Shown here piece after piece: positions 51,560-64,000 of a stretch of DNA of 64,000 nt (position 1 is its first letter; every line of letters starts with the position of its first letter). Source of the DNA: Rostratula benghalensis (lineage: Eukaryota > Chordata > Aves > Charadriiformes > Rostratulidae); NCBI GenBank assembly GCA_013399305.1, contig VXAI01000166.1, positions 1 through 64,000 of the forward strand, read 5' to 3'. The position numbers and the translations under genes were made by a program. Under the pieces are notes generated by a model. It saw only the letters and a program-made list of their open reading frames with translations, made no database searches and had not been told where the DNA came from.

Positions 51560-51900
51560 TACTCGGTCATGAAAGCCTGTGCTATAATTGACGGACATAA
51601 TTTTACACTGGATGCAATCCTTTTCAGAAAGCCTTTGTGCCAGTTGAGTCAGCATTGTTTGGAGAGTGTTATAGGGGAAACTGCATGAAAATGTTGCCTT
51701 TCAGTTATTGATGTGTCTTTGTAGGAATTATTTCCAAGAAAACATGTTTCTCCATTTTTATGATGCCCTAACTATGCTCAATTAAAGTGTTGCTGCTGAT
51801 GCTGATGGAAGTACGATCAGTTACCTGGGGCTTTTTATTGGCCTTCATCTTGAAGGGCTGAGCACATTGAAGTTAATTGTTCTATCATGTAAAGTAGAAA
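51560..51900. promoter_or_regulatory. Candidate conserved noncoding element with NF-E2/MAF site
   Basis: It holds TGAGTCAGCA (51645-51654), the extended AP-1/NF-E2 form recognised by CNC-small MAF dimers. The surrounding sequence is complex and non-repetitive, with homeodomain-like words (ctcaattaaag, gttaattg). It resembles vertebrate enhancer DNA. Conservation is untested. Confidence 0.28.
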
Positions 51901-53752
51901 ATTGCAGACACTGAAAACAAACTGTGGTCTCCAACGAATAAATTTTTCAATAGTAGTTGGTTAAAACTTATTCTAGGGGAAAAAATATTACTAACTTAAA
52001 ATTTTTACAGTGTTGAGAATCATTTGTTTTGCATATATAAGATGTAGTATGAAAGTAGTCATTAGCTGTTCCTCAAAAGCAGCATTCCTCAAAGGGCATT
52101 TTGATTGTGTTACAAAGAAATGTAGGAAAACATATGTTCTTTCTCAGTATGTTTTGAATTGCCCTTGTTCTTCCTGAAAAACATTACTAGGCTTTAGACT
52201 GAAATCATGTGACTCTTCCTGAAATATATACTGCGTGTCTCATCTTTGTCTCTTTATATCATTTTATCTATGCACAAGACAGTGCATAGATAATATTTGT
52301 AGCTTTGGATTATAGTTTACATCACAGAGTTATGATGTTTAACCAGAGGTTTTTATAATGAAAAATCCATAGTTAACTTTTCCAAGTTTTGATAATCTGA
52401 TTTCAGTGAAGTAGGCAATAATGAAATTACAGCTAACTTATATTTTAAAACAAAAGGCTTTTTTTCCTTCAATACTAAGGATTTTTTTTCTCTTGATGTA
52501 TTTCTTTTTGGAGATTCAGTAGGAAGCTGAGGCATAATGACATCAAGTGACTTGCAGCCTGGTGTCAAGCTCGGGAGGGACTGGTGCTCACCTCTTCTAA
52601 TCAATTGCAAATGTTTGATTGTTCACTGCTTCATTCCTGTTTAGTCTGCAGTTTAAATCGGTGGATTGAAATAGTTTAATAACATATGCTTCTATAAAAC
52701 TTTAACGCACAACATTGTTTAGTGAAACGTAGTTTCTGATGAAATTCAGTGGTAATAGGTTACTGTTGAATTCCTCAATTGAAAAACCACATGGTAAATA
52801 TTTCTTTAAAAGGAAGCAATTTTGTATCAATTAACATACAGTGACATCGTGTAAGTTTTCTGCAACTTATCACTTGGAATTTGAAAACATTTTGGATTAT
52901 GCATATAATTTTCAGGGCAAAATATTTTGTTAGAATCCTGTTGTGAATCAAAATTACATAATTATTTTTACTTAGCTGGTATTTTTGTAGCAGCTGGTAA
53001 TGTATTAGTTGATGTCTACATTATTTCAGAATCATCCATGGAGTTTTGCAGTTTTAAAATCATGTTTCTTTTAAGCTGTTAGGAACCTATTATTTTAAAA
53101 ATCCCAACCACCCTTCTTGCCAAGCGACTATACTCAATTGCTATCAATTCAGTATTTCACTAAACAATAGAAGGTCTCAGGTAATTTTGCAATGAAAAAC
53201 TTGAAATATAAAATAAATGTGTTTAAGAATGCATAGGGAAAGGTAGGGGCTGATGCCGTATTGAACATGGCTTTGTTCCTTTTAGTTCATTAGATATGAT
53301 CTGGTTTTACTTCAAAATGAGTTGTTACATTTGTAGTACATCTTTTAATTTTCTCTTTATAGGCCCTGTGGTGAAACATTTATGTTGTTACAACAGAAAC
53401 AGAAGATCATGAAGTATTAAATTATCATATTGGTACAACTTTTAAGATTTGATTCCTTGTTCCTTTTCTGTTGCATGATTACTTGACTTGGTAACAGTGG
53501 GCTCAATATTCCTGACCAAAAAGCTCCAATCCAAACAAACACACCAAACAAATTGAAAGTTTTGGAAGAGCATTGACTTAGTACTATTTGGAATTCGGCA
53601 AATTAATAGTTTTTAGAGAGTACCATAAGCCTCTGATATAAGCCCCTATATATGCCTAAATAAAACCAACAGAACCCAATGAAACTAAACTATTACAGTA
53701 ATACTTTGGTTTTGTATTTTGTGTACTGAATGTTGGCCTTGCCTGAAAACAG

Positions 53753-53780
53753 GAAAAAAAACAAAACCCAAAAACCCTCA
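53753..53780. repeat. A/C-rich low-complexity tract
   Basis: Short A runs joined by ccc (aaaacaaaacccaaaaaccc). Same family as the longer tracts. Confidence 0.75.
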
Positions 53781-55659
53781 CCATGACTGAAAATCAGAAC
53801 TTGTTCTTATTATCAAGAACTGTATGTAAACATTTATTGCATGAATCCATCCTGACAGCACGTCACAGTAATAGCAAAATAGAAGCTTGCTTCTTGTCTT
53901 ACTGAAGAAAAAACAAGAATTCTGCTTCCACACTTGAGTTACATTTCAGATAGTGAAATTAGACTTGTCCATCAACTTGCCTGTTGTGAATTAACGTCTG
54001 GATGTTCTAGGAATTTGGCGTATGTAAGATAATCTCTAAGGGAATGTTAAAATAAGTACATTTTAAAATGTACTTTCAAAACCAGCAAAGTACGTTTATG
54101 TTTGATATTAGTAGAAACGCTAACATGTAGGTAAGATGTTGAAGTACCACTGTGCAAATGAATATTTAACTGCATTCTCATGCAAGTCACAAGGAAAGTC
54201 AAAATGTGAACTTTATTGCATGTAAGGGTCCTGGCACAGCTAAGAAATTGCAGTTTATAGTAGTACAGTTCAAACTGAAGAAAATTTGAAACCTCTCCCA
54301 GTGAAAATAAAAAAAAATAAATGCATGAAACATTGGTAGTTTAAGCAGCCTGGGCACCCTTGAGTGCAGACATTAGGAAGATGCAATCAGTCTTCATATG
54401 TGAGGATTGAGCGTTACTTAAAAAATATGAGTATTTCTCACTGAGACAGAGTATCATCCAGCTGACTCAGAGAGAGGTACAGCAGGCCTTACTTGTAGTT
54501 CAATTTACTTGAATTACTCGTACCTTTAACGAGAGTAGCCTTACCTTAAAGGTCTGTAGTCGATCCTCTGTGTCTCCCATTGTATCTAGCTCATAAGATA
54601 CTTTCTGAAGCTGATGGCATCAAGAGAAATTTGGCTATTTGGAATTTTGCTGGGTTTTTTGCTGATTAGTTGTATGTAGTCTCTGAGCAGGCAAAGATGA
54701 CATCTGCTGATATAGAAGTTTATTTTTATTATTAAGAAAATCATGATGTTTCTGAACTAGGGGAGGTTATCCTAGTTACTTTGTCTGCTCTGCCTGTAAT
54801 ATGTAGCAAATTCAGATTGTTTCCAGGCTTATTGTATAATCCTCTGCTAAAAAATCCTAACCAAACTTAGCTGAGATTCTATCTATTACTGTGAGCAAAT
54901 TTTACTTGCTCTGTTCCTTGGTTTTGTGATAGTAAAATGATAGGAGGAAGTACATCTCGGTTTTTTAAATCATAAAGCCCATATCTCATAAACTTCAGTA
55001 ACTGGTGTTTATTCTAGTTCTGTAGTGGTGAAGTCAAGAACTGTCATAATACATGTAGTTCTATATACCATAGAATGATGTGAAAAATATTTTGAAATTG
55101 CTGTTTAGAATGCTGTCAGTTTAAAAATACATTTTAAAATATCTCTTTTTTTTTAACTTTTATTTGGTACTATGCGTATAAAACAAAAAGTTGGTGGTCC
55201 TGCAGTGTAGTTTTTTGGCTTAATACATATCTCCTTCTGGTATAAGTAGAAAATAAATTTTAGTTATTTATACATGTAATCTCTGCCAATTTGTAGTTTG
55301 GCTACAAATCTGTTGCAAAGTTATTTATGTAAAAAAAAAATAAAAGATAGTAAATATACCTCAGAAATCAGCAGTAGCTGAGAGAGATATCAATTGTTGA
55401 AGAAAAAAATAAAAAATTGACAATATACTATCAAGGTCTGGAGTTGCAATTGTCACACTTATGCATATATCTTGTATGATTTTTTCATTAATAGTATAGA
55501 TTTAGAGCTGTAAAATTATTACAGAGGTCAAATGAAGGTGAAAAATAGCAAATCAGTCAAACTATAGTACTTGTGTGGTGCATTTAATCTGCACAAAATT
55601 CATACAGTAATGATGATGGGGTAAGCCTTTTAAGTGAGTTCACCGTAGAAAAATCTGCC

Positions 55660-56010
55660 TTTTAAACTCAGAAATCCAACGCTTTCTAAATCACCCACTC
55701 TCCTGGTTAATTTTAATGCAGATACCTCTCAGCAAAATCACCAGCAGTCAGAAGGATATATTTTCAAGCTCAATTGCTATTAATATTACATACGCAATGG
55801 TGCGCATTAAACAGCTTCTCCTACAACAAGTAAATGGAAAAACCTGAGTGACAGAAACAGAGTTATGCACGGAGAATTTTCAGGCTGCTATCATAGGGAA
55901 GAGTAGACCTGCTTTCTCAGGTTTTCAGTATTAATTAGGAGCCCCTTGGTTTTGGACATAGTGTATGGTTAATGATCTTTGATATTAGCAAATTAGCTCT
56001 GGATTTACTG
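55660..56010. promoter_or_regulatory. Candidate conserved noncoding element
   Basis: A stretch of complex sequence with many homeodomain-type TAAT/ATTA cores (ggttaattttaatg, tattaatattac, gtattaattagg, ggttaatgatc) plus the CpG-bearing tacgcaatggtgcgcatt. The clustering suggests an enhancer. This is a judgement by eye, without alignment. Confidence 0.3.
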
Positions 56011-58846
56011 TGTGCAGTGCAAGTAATTGGAAATTTTTTTTCTAATGAGTGGAATAATTCCTTTTCTTAATTTAAAATCAGGGCATTGGTGTCTGTCCAA
56101 TGGAAGGAAAGGAATGACTAAACATGAGTCATAGTCTTTGTTACTTTCTCATGTCACATACAAGCTATTTTTCATCTCTTTCTTTTCAGATTAATGTGCT
56201 TAAATTTTACTTGAAAGAATCATTAAAGGAAATGTATTTGTATTTTCTTTTTTCAAATAAAATGGTACTAGAACAATGAGTTTTATTTGTGCAGTAGAAA
56301 TACACAGTTACTGTTTAAAGGACTGTATGAATCAGACCTTTGCTCTTTCCATTTCAGCGTAGACTTAAATGATATTGTCCAATATGATACAGGTTACAGG
56401 CAAACCTATTTGGTCAGAAGGATATCCAGCTGATAATTCAACAGAGGCTTGACTCTAAACTTGAAGTTAAATTCAGATAAGACTTCAGGTTAAGAATTCA
56501 TGGTGAGAAAAAGTATGTTATTTACAGCTTTCTTTTCCAACAGAATACAGTATTGTACTATACACAATATAGCAGAATATTCTATTTTATTATTTTTACA
56601 TGGTATCTTAAACATGTGTGCCTAAATCTATTGTATCCACCTGTATTATTGACTAAAAATAAGCTGATTTGCTTTCTTTTCAGAAACTGCATTCCAATTC
56701 TAGAAAAAAAACCAAACAAACATTTGGACAAATTGAAATTAATAGTTAAAAATTACCTATTAGCAAAAGACTTGGTAATCATCTGCAATAGTGCAGATGA
56801 CTCGTCTGTACTGAATGAAATTTTGAAGTATGTCTAGCATGACAAGTCTAATGTGAATGTCTAGTGAATTAGGAAATATAAACCAAAGTACTTTATTGGT
56901 AGTATAGATTGTTCCCGTTATCTTTAAAATATGCACGGTTCTTTTTAAAAATAATCTGTTGGATATAAATATAGTAGATGACTGTTCTAACAGGATTGCT
57001 TCTTACTGATTGCTGGCAACTCTAGCAAGTAAAACAAATAGTAACCTCCTTTCGTTGCCTCTCGTGCTTCTGTGAAACTCCGTTGTTGCACCTTTAGAAA
57101 ACAGGCAGACAGTGATCATAATATACCATACCAGTGACAGTTTGCTTGGCTTTACTAAAAAACACTAACTTCAAAGAAGACTAATTTTAGTGAGTGATAA
57201 ATGATCATAAAAGTAAACTTTCTCTTTGGTACCTAACCACAGTCTTCTGTGTCTGCTCTTCAGGACTTCGGTCACACGAACCACCTTTTAATGGCTGTTC
57301 AATTAAAGGAGAGAGGATTCTGTTCTCTTCCTTTCAGTGCATTATTCTCTGTGGCCTCTTCCGCTAGCAGTTGAACGTTTAAAAGGACTTTTTCCTAACC
57401 GCAATTGTAAAGTCACATACATTGTGATCAAAGGTGTTCAAATCATGTCAGTGAGACTGATCTGGCATCACACATTTCTGTACAAGATTCATAAAAGGCT
57501 TTAGGGAACAGTAGGAGGAAGATCTAACTTGGTTTTGGCTCCCAATGGGAGAACCGGGCTGACATCTGAAATATATCAAATAAGAATACTCCTGCTTCAT
57601 ATCGGTAAGAAATGATAAATACAGAAACTTGTAATATGAGTTTTTGCTCCCTGTGCTTTCATTTATGGATAGAAACAGCTCCTAAAACACACAATTCATC
57701 CTGTGAGTTGTTAAATTAACACAATTATTGAATTGCGAGATAATTGAAAGCGAGAATTCTTTTTTATATTGTTGTTTTATATAACTATTTTCACTAGTAC
57801 TAATGCTTGTAGATGGAAATTTACATTTGAATTTGCAGAGGAAATTAATATAAAATATATTTGCCACAAACATTTCCAGCAGAAAATGAGAGGAACAATT
57901 ACTCTAATGTGGACCTGACACGAACGGTTTTCTCTTAGCTAAACTGTAAATGTACCTGTGCATTTACTGCATGGAGAAAAGTGGAGTGATGGTGTTAATC
58001 AAATGAACATAGTGGAAACAAACTTTCCTCTGACTGTAAGGGTCCTCACGCGTGCCTGTGACTGTGAAGAAGGTGAAAGTGAGAGATAGTTGGAGCGCAC
58101 AAGACTGTGGAAGCTCTCGACAGCATTGTAGGTTGTTACTGGGGAAGTGTGCATTACCAGGGATTTCAAGAGATCTTAATTAGGCTGGAGACTCCACTAG
58201 TTCATGGAAGAGGACTAACTAGGGAGGGCAGTACTCTTTCAAATAATTTATGTGGATCAACCACATTTCAGTAACAGAGTTAAAATTTTATATTACAGAC
58301 TTTAGAATATATACAAACATGGAACAATGCCAAAAAACTTCTATTGATAAAAGGAATGATGATGAAATCACTTTTTTTTTTTTTCCATATAATGACAGAA
58401 TAATAGTTGAAAAATGCCATCTGTATAGATGTTAGTCAATTAACTGTATTTCAAACTGTGATAGATATTCTCATGATGTGAATATTGATGGGATTCTCAG
58501 TCCCTCTCTGAGGTGTGACATACTTTTGCACAGTTGGTGTCAAATAATATTGCTGCTACTTTTCAAACCAGATAAAGGTTTGTTCAGACTCGGTATTTTC
58601 ACTGCAGCTTTTTTTTTTCCTAAAAACCTAAGTGCTTTCCTCTTTAGCTGCTTGTCCACTTCACTGGCGATACCTCTGTTAAGTTATTAATTAGGTAAGC
58701 TTAATGAGGAAAGCCAACTTTTACAATCTAAGTCAGCTCCTTTGAAGAGTTCGCAACACACATAACAGAAATCCAGGCACAAGCAGACTTGTATGTAGAC
58801 TACTACTTGTATGTAATTGTATTTTTTTTCTTATCAGGATTAGGTT

Positions 58847-58902
58847 GATGGTTGGACTAGATGATCTTAAATGTCCCTTCCAACCTAGACAATTCTATGA
58901 TT
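58847..58902 (+). mobile_element. CR1 LINE 3' tip (~55 bp)
   Basis: tgatggttggactagatgat, cttaaatgtcccttccaacc, then attctatgattt: only the terminal part of a CR1, of a slightly different sequence type from the 48.9 kb copy. Confidence 0.85.
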
Positions 58903-59552
58903 TGTTCCCCTAGGAAGGTTTTTGTTAATGTTCTTATCTGCAATGGGAGTAGAGATGGTGACCTGAAAGCGAGAATAGATGTGTAGGAGTTCTGTGTGCA
59001 TTAGAAAGCCTTTTTTTTTTTTTTAATAATGTATTAATAAGAGTATTAGCTTTCAATACTAGTATTGAATACCAATACTTAGTATTTGTGTTTTTTCATA
59101 AGTAGGTAATGCAGATTATGGTTGCTATGGTGTAGAAATGTATCGGTGCTGCTTTCTTTCATGGCAAAAATGGGTCAGCTCTAATCCTTGCCTGTCAATG
59201 TTGTAGGACAGATTGACTTGCAAATAATGTGCAACACATGGTTCTGTTCTGAAGTTCCTTAAATAATCAGCAAGATATAGAGGCAAGAAAAAGGGCTTGG
59301 TTGTCAAATTAACTGTCTCCAGATACATGCTATGAAGTCAATAAAAGTTTAAAAAGGAGTTCTAACTTGGCACAAGAGAGGCATGATGCCTTCCTCCTTT
59401 TCACTTGGTGCTTAGTTATTTGGTTGAACAAGTCTTGCTTCTTTTCACAAAAGTGTTTCCTAGTAACTATTAGGATACTTTTTTTCTAAACAAGGGAGAA
59501 TTTTTGCTGGGTTAATGAACTTTCTTACGATGAAAATACATTCACTTCAGAA

Positions 59553-59745
59553 TAAAAACAAACAAAAAAAACCCCAAAACAAAAAGAAAAAAATCCAAAA
59601 CTTGGCAAATGTTTATTTTCTGGTGAGCAAGTGGCGTTTTGATGGGTTTTAGTTTGGGGTGGGTTTTTTTGAGGGGTTTTTATTGTCTCTGGCTTTTCGG
59701 GTTTTGCTTGGAGGGAGGGGTTTTTTGCTGTGTGTAGGGAGGGCT
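59553..59745. repeat. A/C tract facing a G/T tract (inverted low-complexity pair)
   Basis: 59553-59600 is A-rich with cccc (aaaaaaaaccccaaaac). 59641-59745 is T/G-rich with several G3-G4 runs (tttggggtgggttttttt, ggagggagggg). The two are roughly complementary and only about 40 bases apart, so a transcript could fold back. The G runs have quadruplex potential, though with loops longer than seven bases. Confidence 0.7.
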
Positions 59746-62386
59746 TGCTGTCTTCAGGGCTTTTGTTAAGGAAAATGAGTGGTTAACAAAGAATAAAGCT
59801 GAATATTTTTTTTCTTCTCTTCAAACATATTAATGCAAGTGTTTTCTGGAAGTAATGTAGTTCTTTCGGAGTACATTTGTGAATTAGTACAAGGCCCACT
59901 ATATTTGGGGCCCTCATTGAAAGCTTAAGCAACCTCACTGGTTTGAATCAGTGCAATTATGTTAGAAAATTGAACTGAGACAGTTCAGGTACTTGTATTG
60001 TTTTGGTACACTGGAAATACTGGAAGTGTTCAACAGTACATCTGCTGTGTTTCTCTGGTGGCACATGATGTTTCTTTGGCTTTCTCTATGTGATTTAATC
60101 TTGTTTACGTGTTCCATATAGCAATAATATTACTGTAAAATCCTTCTATTAATGTAAAATATGCCTAGGCTTTCAAAGTCATATATGAGAAATAAGAGAA
60201 GGCCAGCTAGCCAATTTGCTTTTACCTGTCTCAGACTGCATGTTCTTGTTCTGCACTTCTTTTCAGAAAACCACCCTGGATAAAATTAGCTTCATAAAGG
60301 ACTGTAGGCACTTTAATCTCTTGAGAGAACAATACAGTCAATATAAAGTAGTACACAAAACAAGAATTCAAACTGTTTATGCTTTACCATTGTCTTAGAA
60401 GAAAACTCAGCTCACCAAATCAGTTATAGCTGGCCTGTGTTTGCAAGGGTTTATCTTGGTACTGCCATCAACTGGTGCAAGTGCACATGGTCAAGAGATT
60501 AAGGCAGAATAAGGAGACACGAAGATCATCACTGCAGGCAGTAGAAGAAAAATAACTAGGTTCTGAGTCTTAATATGAAGCATGCATTACTTCTGAGCAG
60601 TAAACAGCTATTTGCAGGCATTTCTGGGTCTGGACGAAGCCAGATCAGTTTCCTGGTGTTGATTTGCTGAAACTGTATTGGAAAACAGTTAAAATAATTA
60701 AAATACAGAACAGTACTGCTGTCAAAACCAATGGCTATCACTGAACCATGCCATGAAATATACACATTGCAAGCTTTTTTCCACAGCTTTTTTTCCTTCT
60801 GCCAGCTGAATAAAAGTTAAGTAGTTTGTATGTTATATCAATAATTTATCCCCCCAGTGCTAGAAAAATAGCTAAAGCATAGCAAAAAAAGTTAATTAAA
60901 AGTGACAGTGCAGCAATCAAAGTAGAAGTAACTTCTTGCACAATGGTTGCTGTTGACAGCAGGAAGTCTTGATGAAATAGAGCAGACTGCTTTCTAAACT
61001 CCTCTTGAATAATCTAAACTCTCTAATAGAGTCAAAGAAGAAAGGTGGAAAATTTAAGACTAAGATTTATGTGGCAATACTTGGCAATGACTCTTTATGA
61101 AGTACAAAACATACCAAGTGTAAAGGTATGACAGTTTCAAGGAGAAGAAAGTCATCAACTACCTAAAATCAATAATGCAACAGATTTTTTTTCATTTATT
61201 AATGAGGACATCAAGCCAGATGGTATGAGTAATGACTACAAATATAAATGTATTGGTCAGAGACGTGCTAAATTAGAGCCATTCACCTTGAATATTTTGA
61301 TTATGATTTCAAGAAGTGGAAAACAGAAAGGCTTAAAATTCAGTGTGCACCTGAGATTTTGGACAAAAGAAATCAGCAAATGAAGCTAAAAGTACTTAGA
61401 CTTAAAATGTTGACAATGCATACTGTAGAAGATAGTACTTTGTTGAATGTTTATACTTAGGTTATCAATGCACGGTTGAAACAAATCCCCAGCCTCCCCA
61501 ACCCCCCAAATCCATTATTGTTGAATTCCTGATTTGTGTAAAGCTACACCATTCTGAAGTCTTGACTTTATGAAACCTCAGCTAATACAGAAAGGTAGTT
61601 AGAAATCTGACTGATGTCAGTATGCAAAACTCCTGCATTACTCTGATCACTGGTCTTCAAGCAGAAACTTTGTACATATAAATTTTGTAAACTTTATAAA
61701 ATTTTAGTGTCTTTAAATGTTAAGATTCAGCTTCTACTATCTGTCACTAGATGTGAATGGCTTAAAGTAAATTTAATCTGTCAAAAGGAGCTTTCAACCA
61801 CTGTGTATTTGTAAGAAACTAAAAATGGATTTGGTAACAATTTGATTCTATAATTAATTGACTGGTTTTACTCTGATTTAGAGTGCATATGACCACTGCA
61901 TGCAGAGCTTTTTGAAGTGGATTATTTGGCTCTAAAAAAAGAAATAGACAGCTTAAATCATATTGTGTATTCTAGCAGTGTGCTTCTAAAGTGATGTTTA
62001 GGCTTTAGTGTGCAATTTCTAAAAAATTTCCTGAAAGGTTGAAATCACTCTATTCTGTGGTGACTTCAGTGTTGTAATATTAAATATGTATAGTTGAATA
62101 CCACTTCTTCTGGTATTTCTCAAGTAAGTATACTTACATGATGCACAAACACTTTCTTTCTCTCCCCTTTCTCCTCAATGAGCAATTAAAAAAACACAAA
62201 GTGTATTTGTAGGTTAGATGGAGCAAGCATCTTAGAACAATGTGCTCATGGTCACAGGTCTGTATGCCACAGAAAGCATTTATTCCAGCCACTCAACAAG
62301 CTTATCTAGAAGCTGCAGCCAGTCTGGATTCTGGAAAATAACCAGGATTTTGTGATTTAGTCTGAGGTAAAACAGTCACTTCATTA

Positions 62387-62411
62387 TTTTTTTTTTTTTT
62401 TTTTTTTTTTT
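62387..62411. repeat. Poly-T run (T25)
   Basis: Twenty-five consecutive T. If it is a minus-strand poly-A tail, no AATAAA or retroposed body is apparent on the right side. Confidence 0.9.
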
Positions 62412-62519
62412 GGTCCAGTGCAGCTTTCAGTTACAACTTCTGAGAAGTATAAGATACTCTCTGATCTAGAGATCTACATTGAGGGCATGTTTGACCTCTT
62501 CTTCTTAAACTATTGAAGG

Positions 62520-62605
62520 GGAGGAAAAAAAACCACCAACTAAAAAAAGTAAAACAAAACTACAAACCCCGACCTAAACAAATGAAGAAAACGTAAAAAC
62601 AACAA
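62520..62605. repeat. A/C-rich low-complexity tract
   Basis: A-rich with scattered cc, ccc and caacaacaa units. Another member of the A/C tract family. Confidence 0.75.
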
Positions 62606-64000
62606 CAAATCCTGAAAACAATCACACAGAGGAATTAAGAAAAACTAAATTTTCTCTCTTGGAATATATTGAGATACCAACTAAACTTGTTTGTCTGTTT
62701 GCTTGTTTTTCAAGTGCAGTATTACCAACATTGTGGTCTGGTGATTTCAAACATCTAATCTTTACAGGTATCTTTTATACACCTTACTAAGTGTTAATTT
62801 TATTTAAATATTTTTTCCCACCCATAAGATGTCAGATGTCATGACTGTAGTACCTAGTATTAGCATATTGAGTAATTTAATTAGGACCACAGATACATAT
62901 ATGTACTAGATGGATTTTTGGTTACATGTTGTATGTGTTGGTTTTCAACTCTTTATGACTTCTATGGTTCCTTTTACTGGTAAATTATATTGCTTAGCCA
63001 ATAAGGATGGGCTTTAACATGTTATAAAGTTCTCTGACAATGGGAAGTCACAAAAGAGAAGGATGAATGGGAGAAATAATTAGAAAAAATTACACAAGGA
63101 CCTATCTACTTATGGGATTTCCTATACTTGTGCTTTTGTTTCCTGTACGGTGGAAGCGTGTAATGAACAGTGAAGATTCCACAGTAAATGATTTGCAAAT
63201 GGTGAGCCACTCTATCCCTATTTTGCCAACCAAGAGCTTCAGATTGTGTGACCCTGCTAAGGTAAATACAAACGTTGTGCAAGTATGGCAGATCTTTTAG
63301 CATAATTGTTTTATGTATGGGCAGTAACTGCTCAAGTTTTATCTTTGTTTACCAATGGAAGCAGACCATAAAACTGAAGTTGAACACAACTTGTTAGGAG
63401 ACTACTGGGTATGGATGTCCTGTCGTGGGACTAAATTAGAAAAGCCCTATGATAGCTATTTCTACAGGGAGATAGGGGAATAGAAATATTTTGTAACTTT
63501 AAAGCGCACACATAGTAAGATTTTAAGTAAATGCATACTATAAACACACAAAAATCCCAGTCTGATTGTCCACTAGCACATATCAAATGATGTTATGTTT
63601 TTTTGTCTTCATGCTGACAGAGGCTGTTAGAGGTTACAGGGCCTGTACTCTGTATTTTAATAAATAAAACTGTATTCTGATTCTGCCAATGCTACATAGA
63701 GAAGTGAAAGTGCTTTTGCATTCAAATGGTTCTAGCACACAGCAAAGTATCACTGAAATGGGCAAACAAATGGTAGAAAAATCCACACAATTAGCCTGCC
63801 TGTTCAGTGCTGCTGTAGAAAGGAATGAATAACGGTAGTGTTTGGCATAATCAAGTAGGTTCCTAAATCATGTGCTATTTGTGAAAGCAGACAAAACAAG
63901 AACTCTAGAAGAAAAATATAGATTTAAGCAAAAAACACTATTTGTGTGGGTTGATACCAAGGGGTTTTTTTGAGTTTAGTCTGCACTGGGTTTGTATGCC

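Larger units (their letters stand above)
32169..64000 (+). other. LUZP2: LUZP2 intron 1 (5' part; no further exon found)
   Basis: About 31.8 kb follows the donor without a recognisable coding exon on either strand. LUZP2 is known as a very large gene with long introns, so this fits. I looked for the start of the coiled-coil exon (an acceptor followed by an Asp-Tyr-Glu-Glu-like segment) and did not see it. The stretch is AT-rich with two short CR1 tips, simple repeats and the candidate regulatory stretches listed separately. Nothing else recognisable was seen between those items. Confidence 0.7.

Noticed and set aside
32175..64000. Search for LUZP2 exon 2 (coiled-coil start)
   Set aside because: No acceptor followed by a recognisable coiled-coil reading frame was seen. 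The exon is probably beyond the window, though a short exon could have been missed by eye.
1..64000. CRISPR array, toxin-antitoxin, operon or other clustered system
   Set aside because: The sequence is vertebrate intergenic and intronic DNA. There are no regularly spaced direct repeats with unique spacers and no clustered coding frames.

Overview
The window is vertebrate, almost certainly bird, nuclear DNA. Fragments of CR1 LINEs carry the bird-type 3' end (a 'ccttccaacc...attctatgatt' block), there is an alpharetrovirus-like provirus remnant, and the only convincing host coding sequence is a short signal-peptide exon in a CpG island. The rest is AT-rich, CpG-poor sequence with stops in all frames. 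I cannot resolve the bird order.

Layout. Positions 1-~611 are the 3' end of an endogenous alpharetrovirus-like provirus: the end of env (transmembrane subunit, broken by a frame change), a polypurine tract and the start of the 3' LTR. From ~612 to ~31.7 kb is intergenic sequence with four CR1 fragments (8.3, 11.1, 13.6-14.6 and 26.5-27.0 kb), low-complexity A/C or G/T tracts, a G-quadruplex motif near 15.3 kb and some symmetrical elements. A CpG island at about 31.74-32.04 kb leads into an ATG at 32107. That ATG opens a 20-codon signal-peptide exon ending in a consensus splice donor at 32168/32169. I recognise this exon, from memory of the family, as the first coding exon of LUZP2 (leucine zipper protein 2). 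The remaining ~31.8 kb (32169-64000) is then the start of a very long intron 1, with two short CR1 tips, low-complexity tracts and several stretches that look like candidate conserved regulatory DNA. I did not find LUZP2 exon 2.

How it works together. One plus-strand promoter (CpG island, no TATA box seen) would drive LUZP2, and the flanking DNA would supply regulation. Everything else is transposon debris or simple sequence. There is no operon, CRISPR array or gene cluster. I see no convincing undescribed multi-gene system, and the findings are local oddities. The most useful are the LUZP2 first exon with its long ATG-free leader, the break pattern in the retroviral env tail, the CR1 copy missing its reverse-transcriptase core, a triplicated ~28-bp unit that runs into a 13-bp hairpin, and a recurrent family of A/C and G/T tracts.
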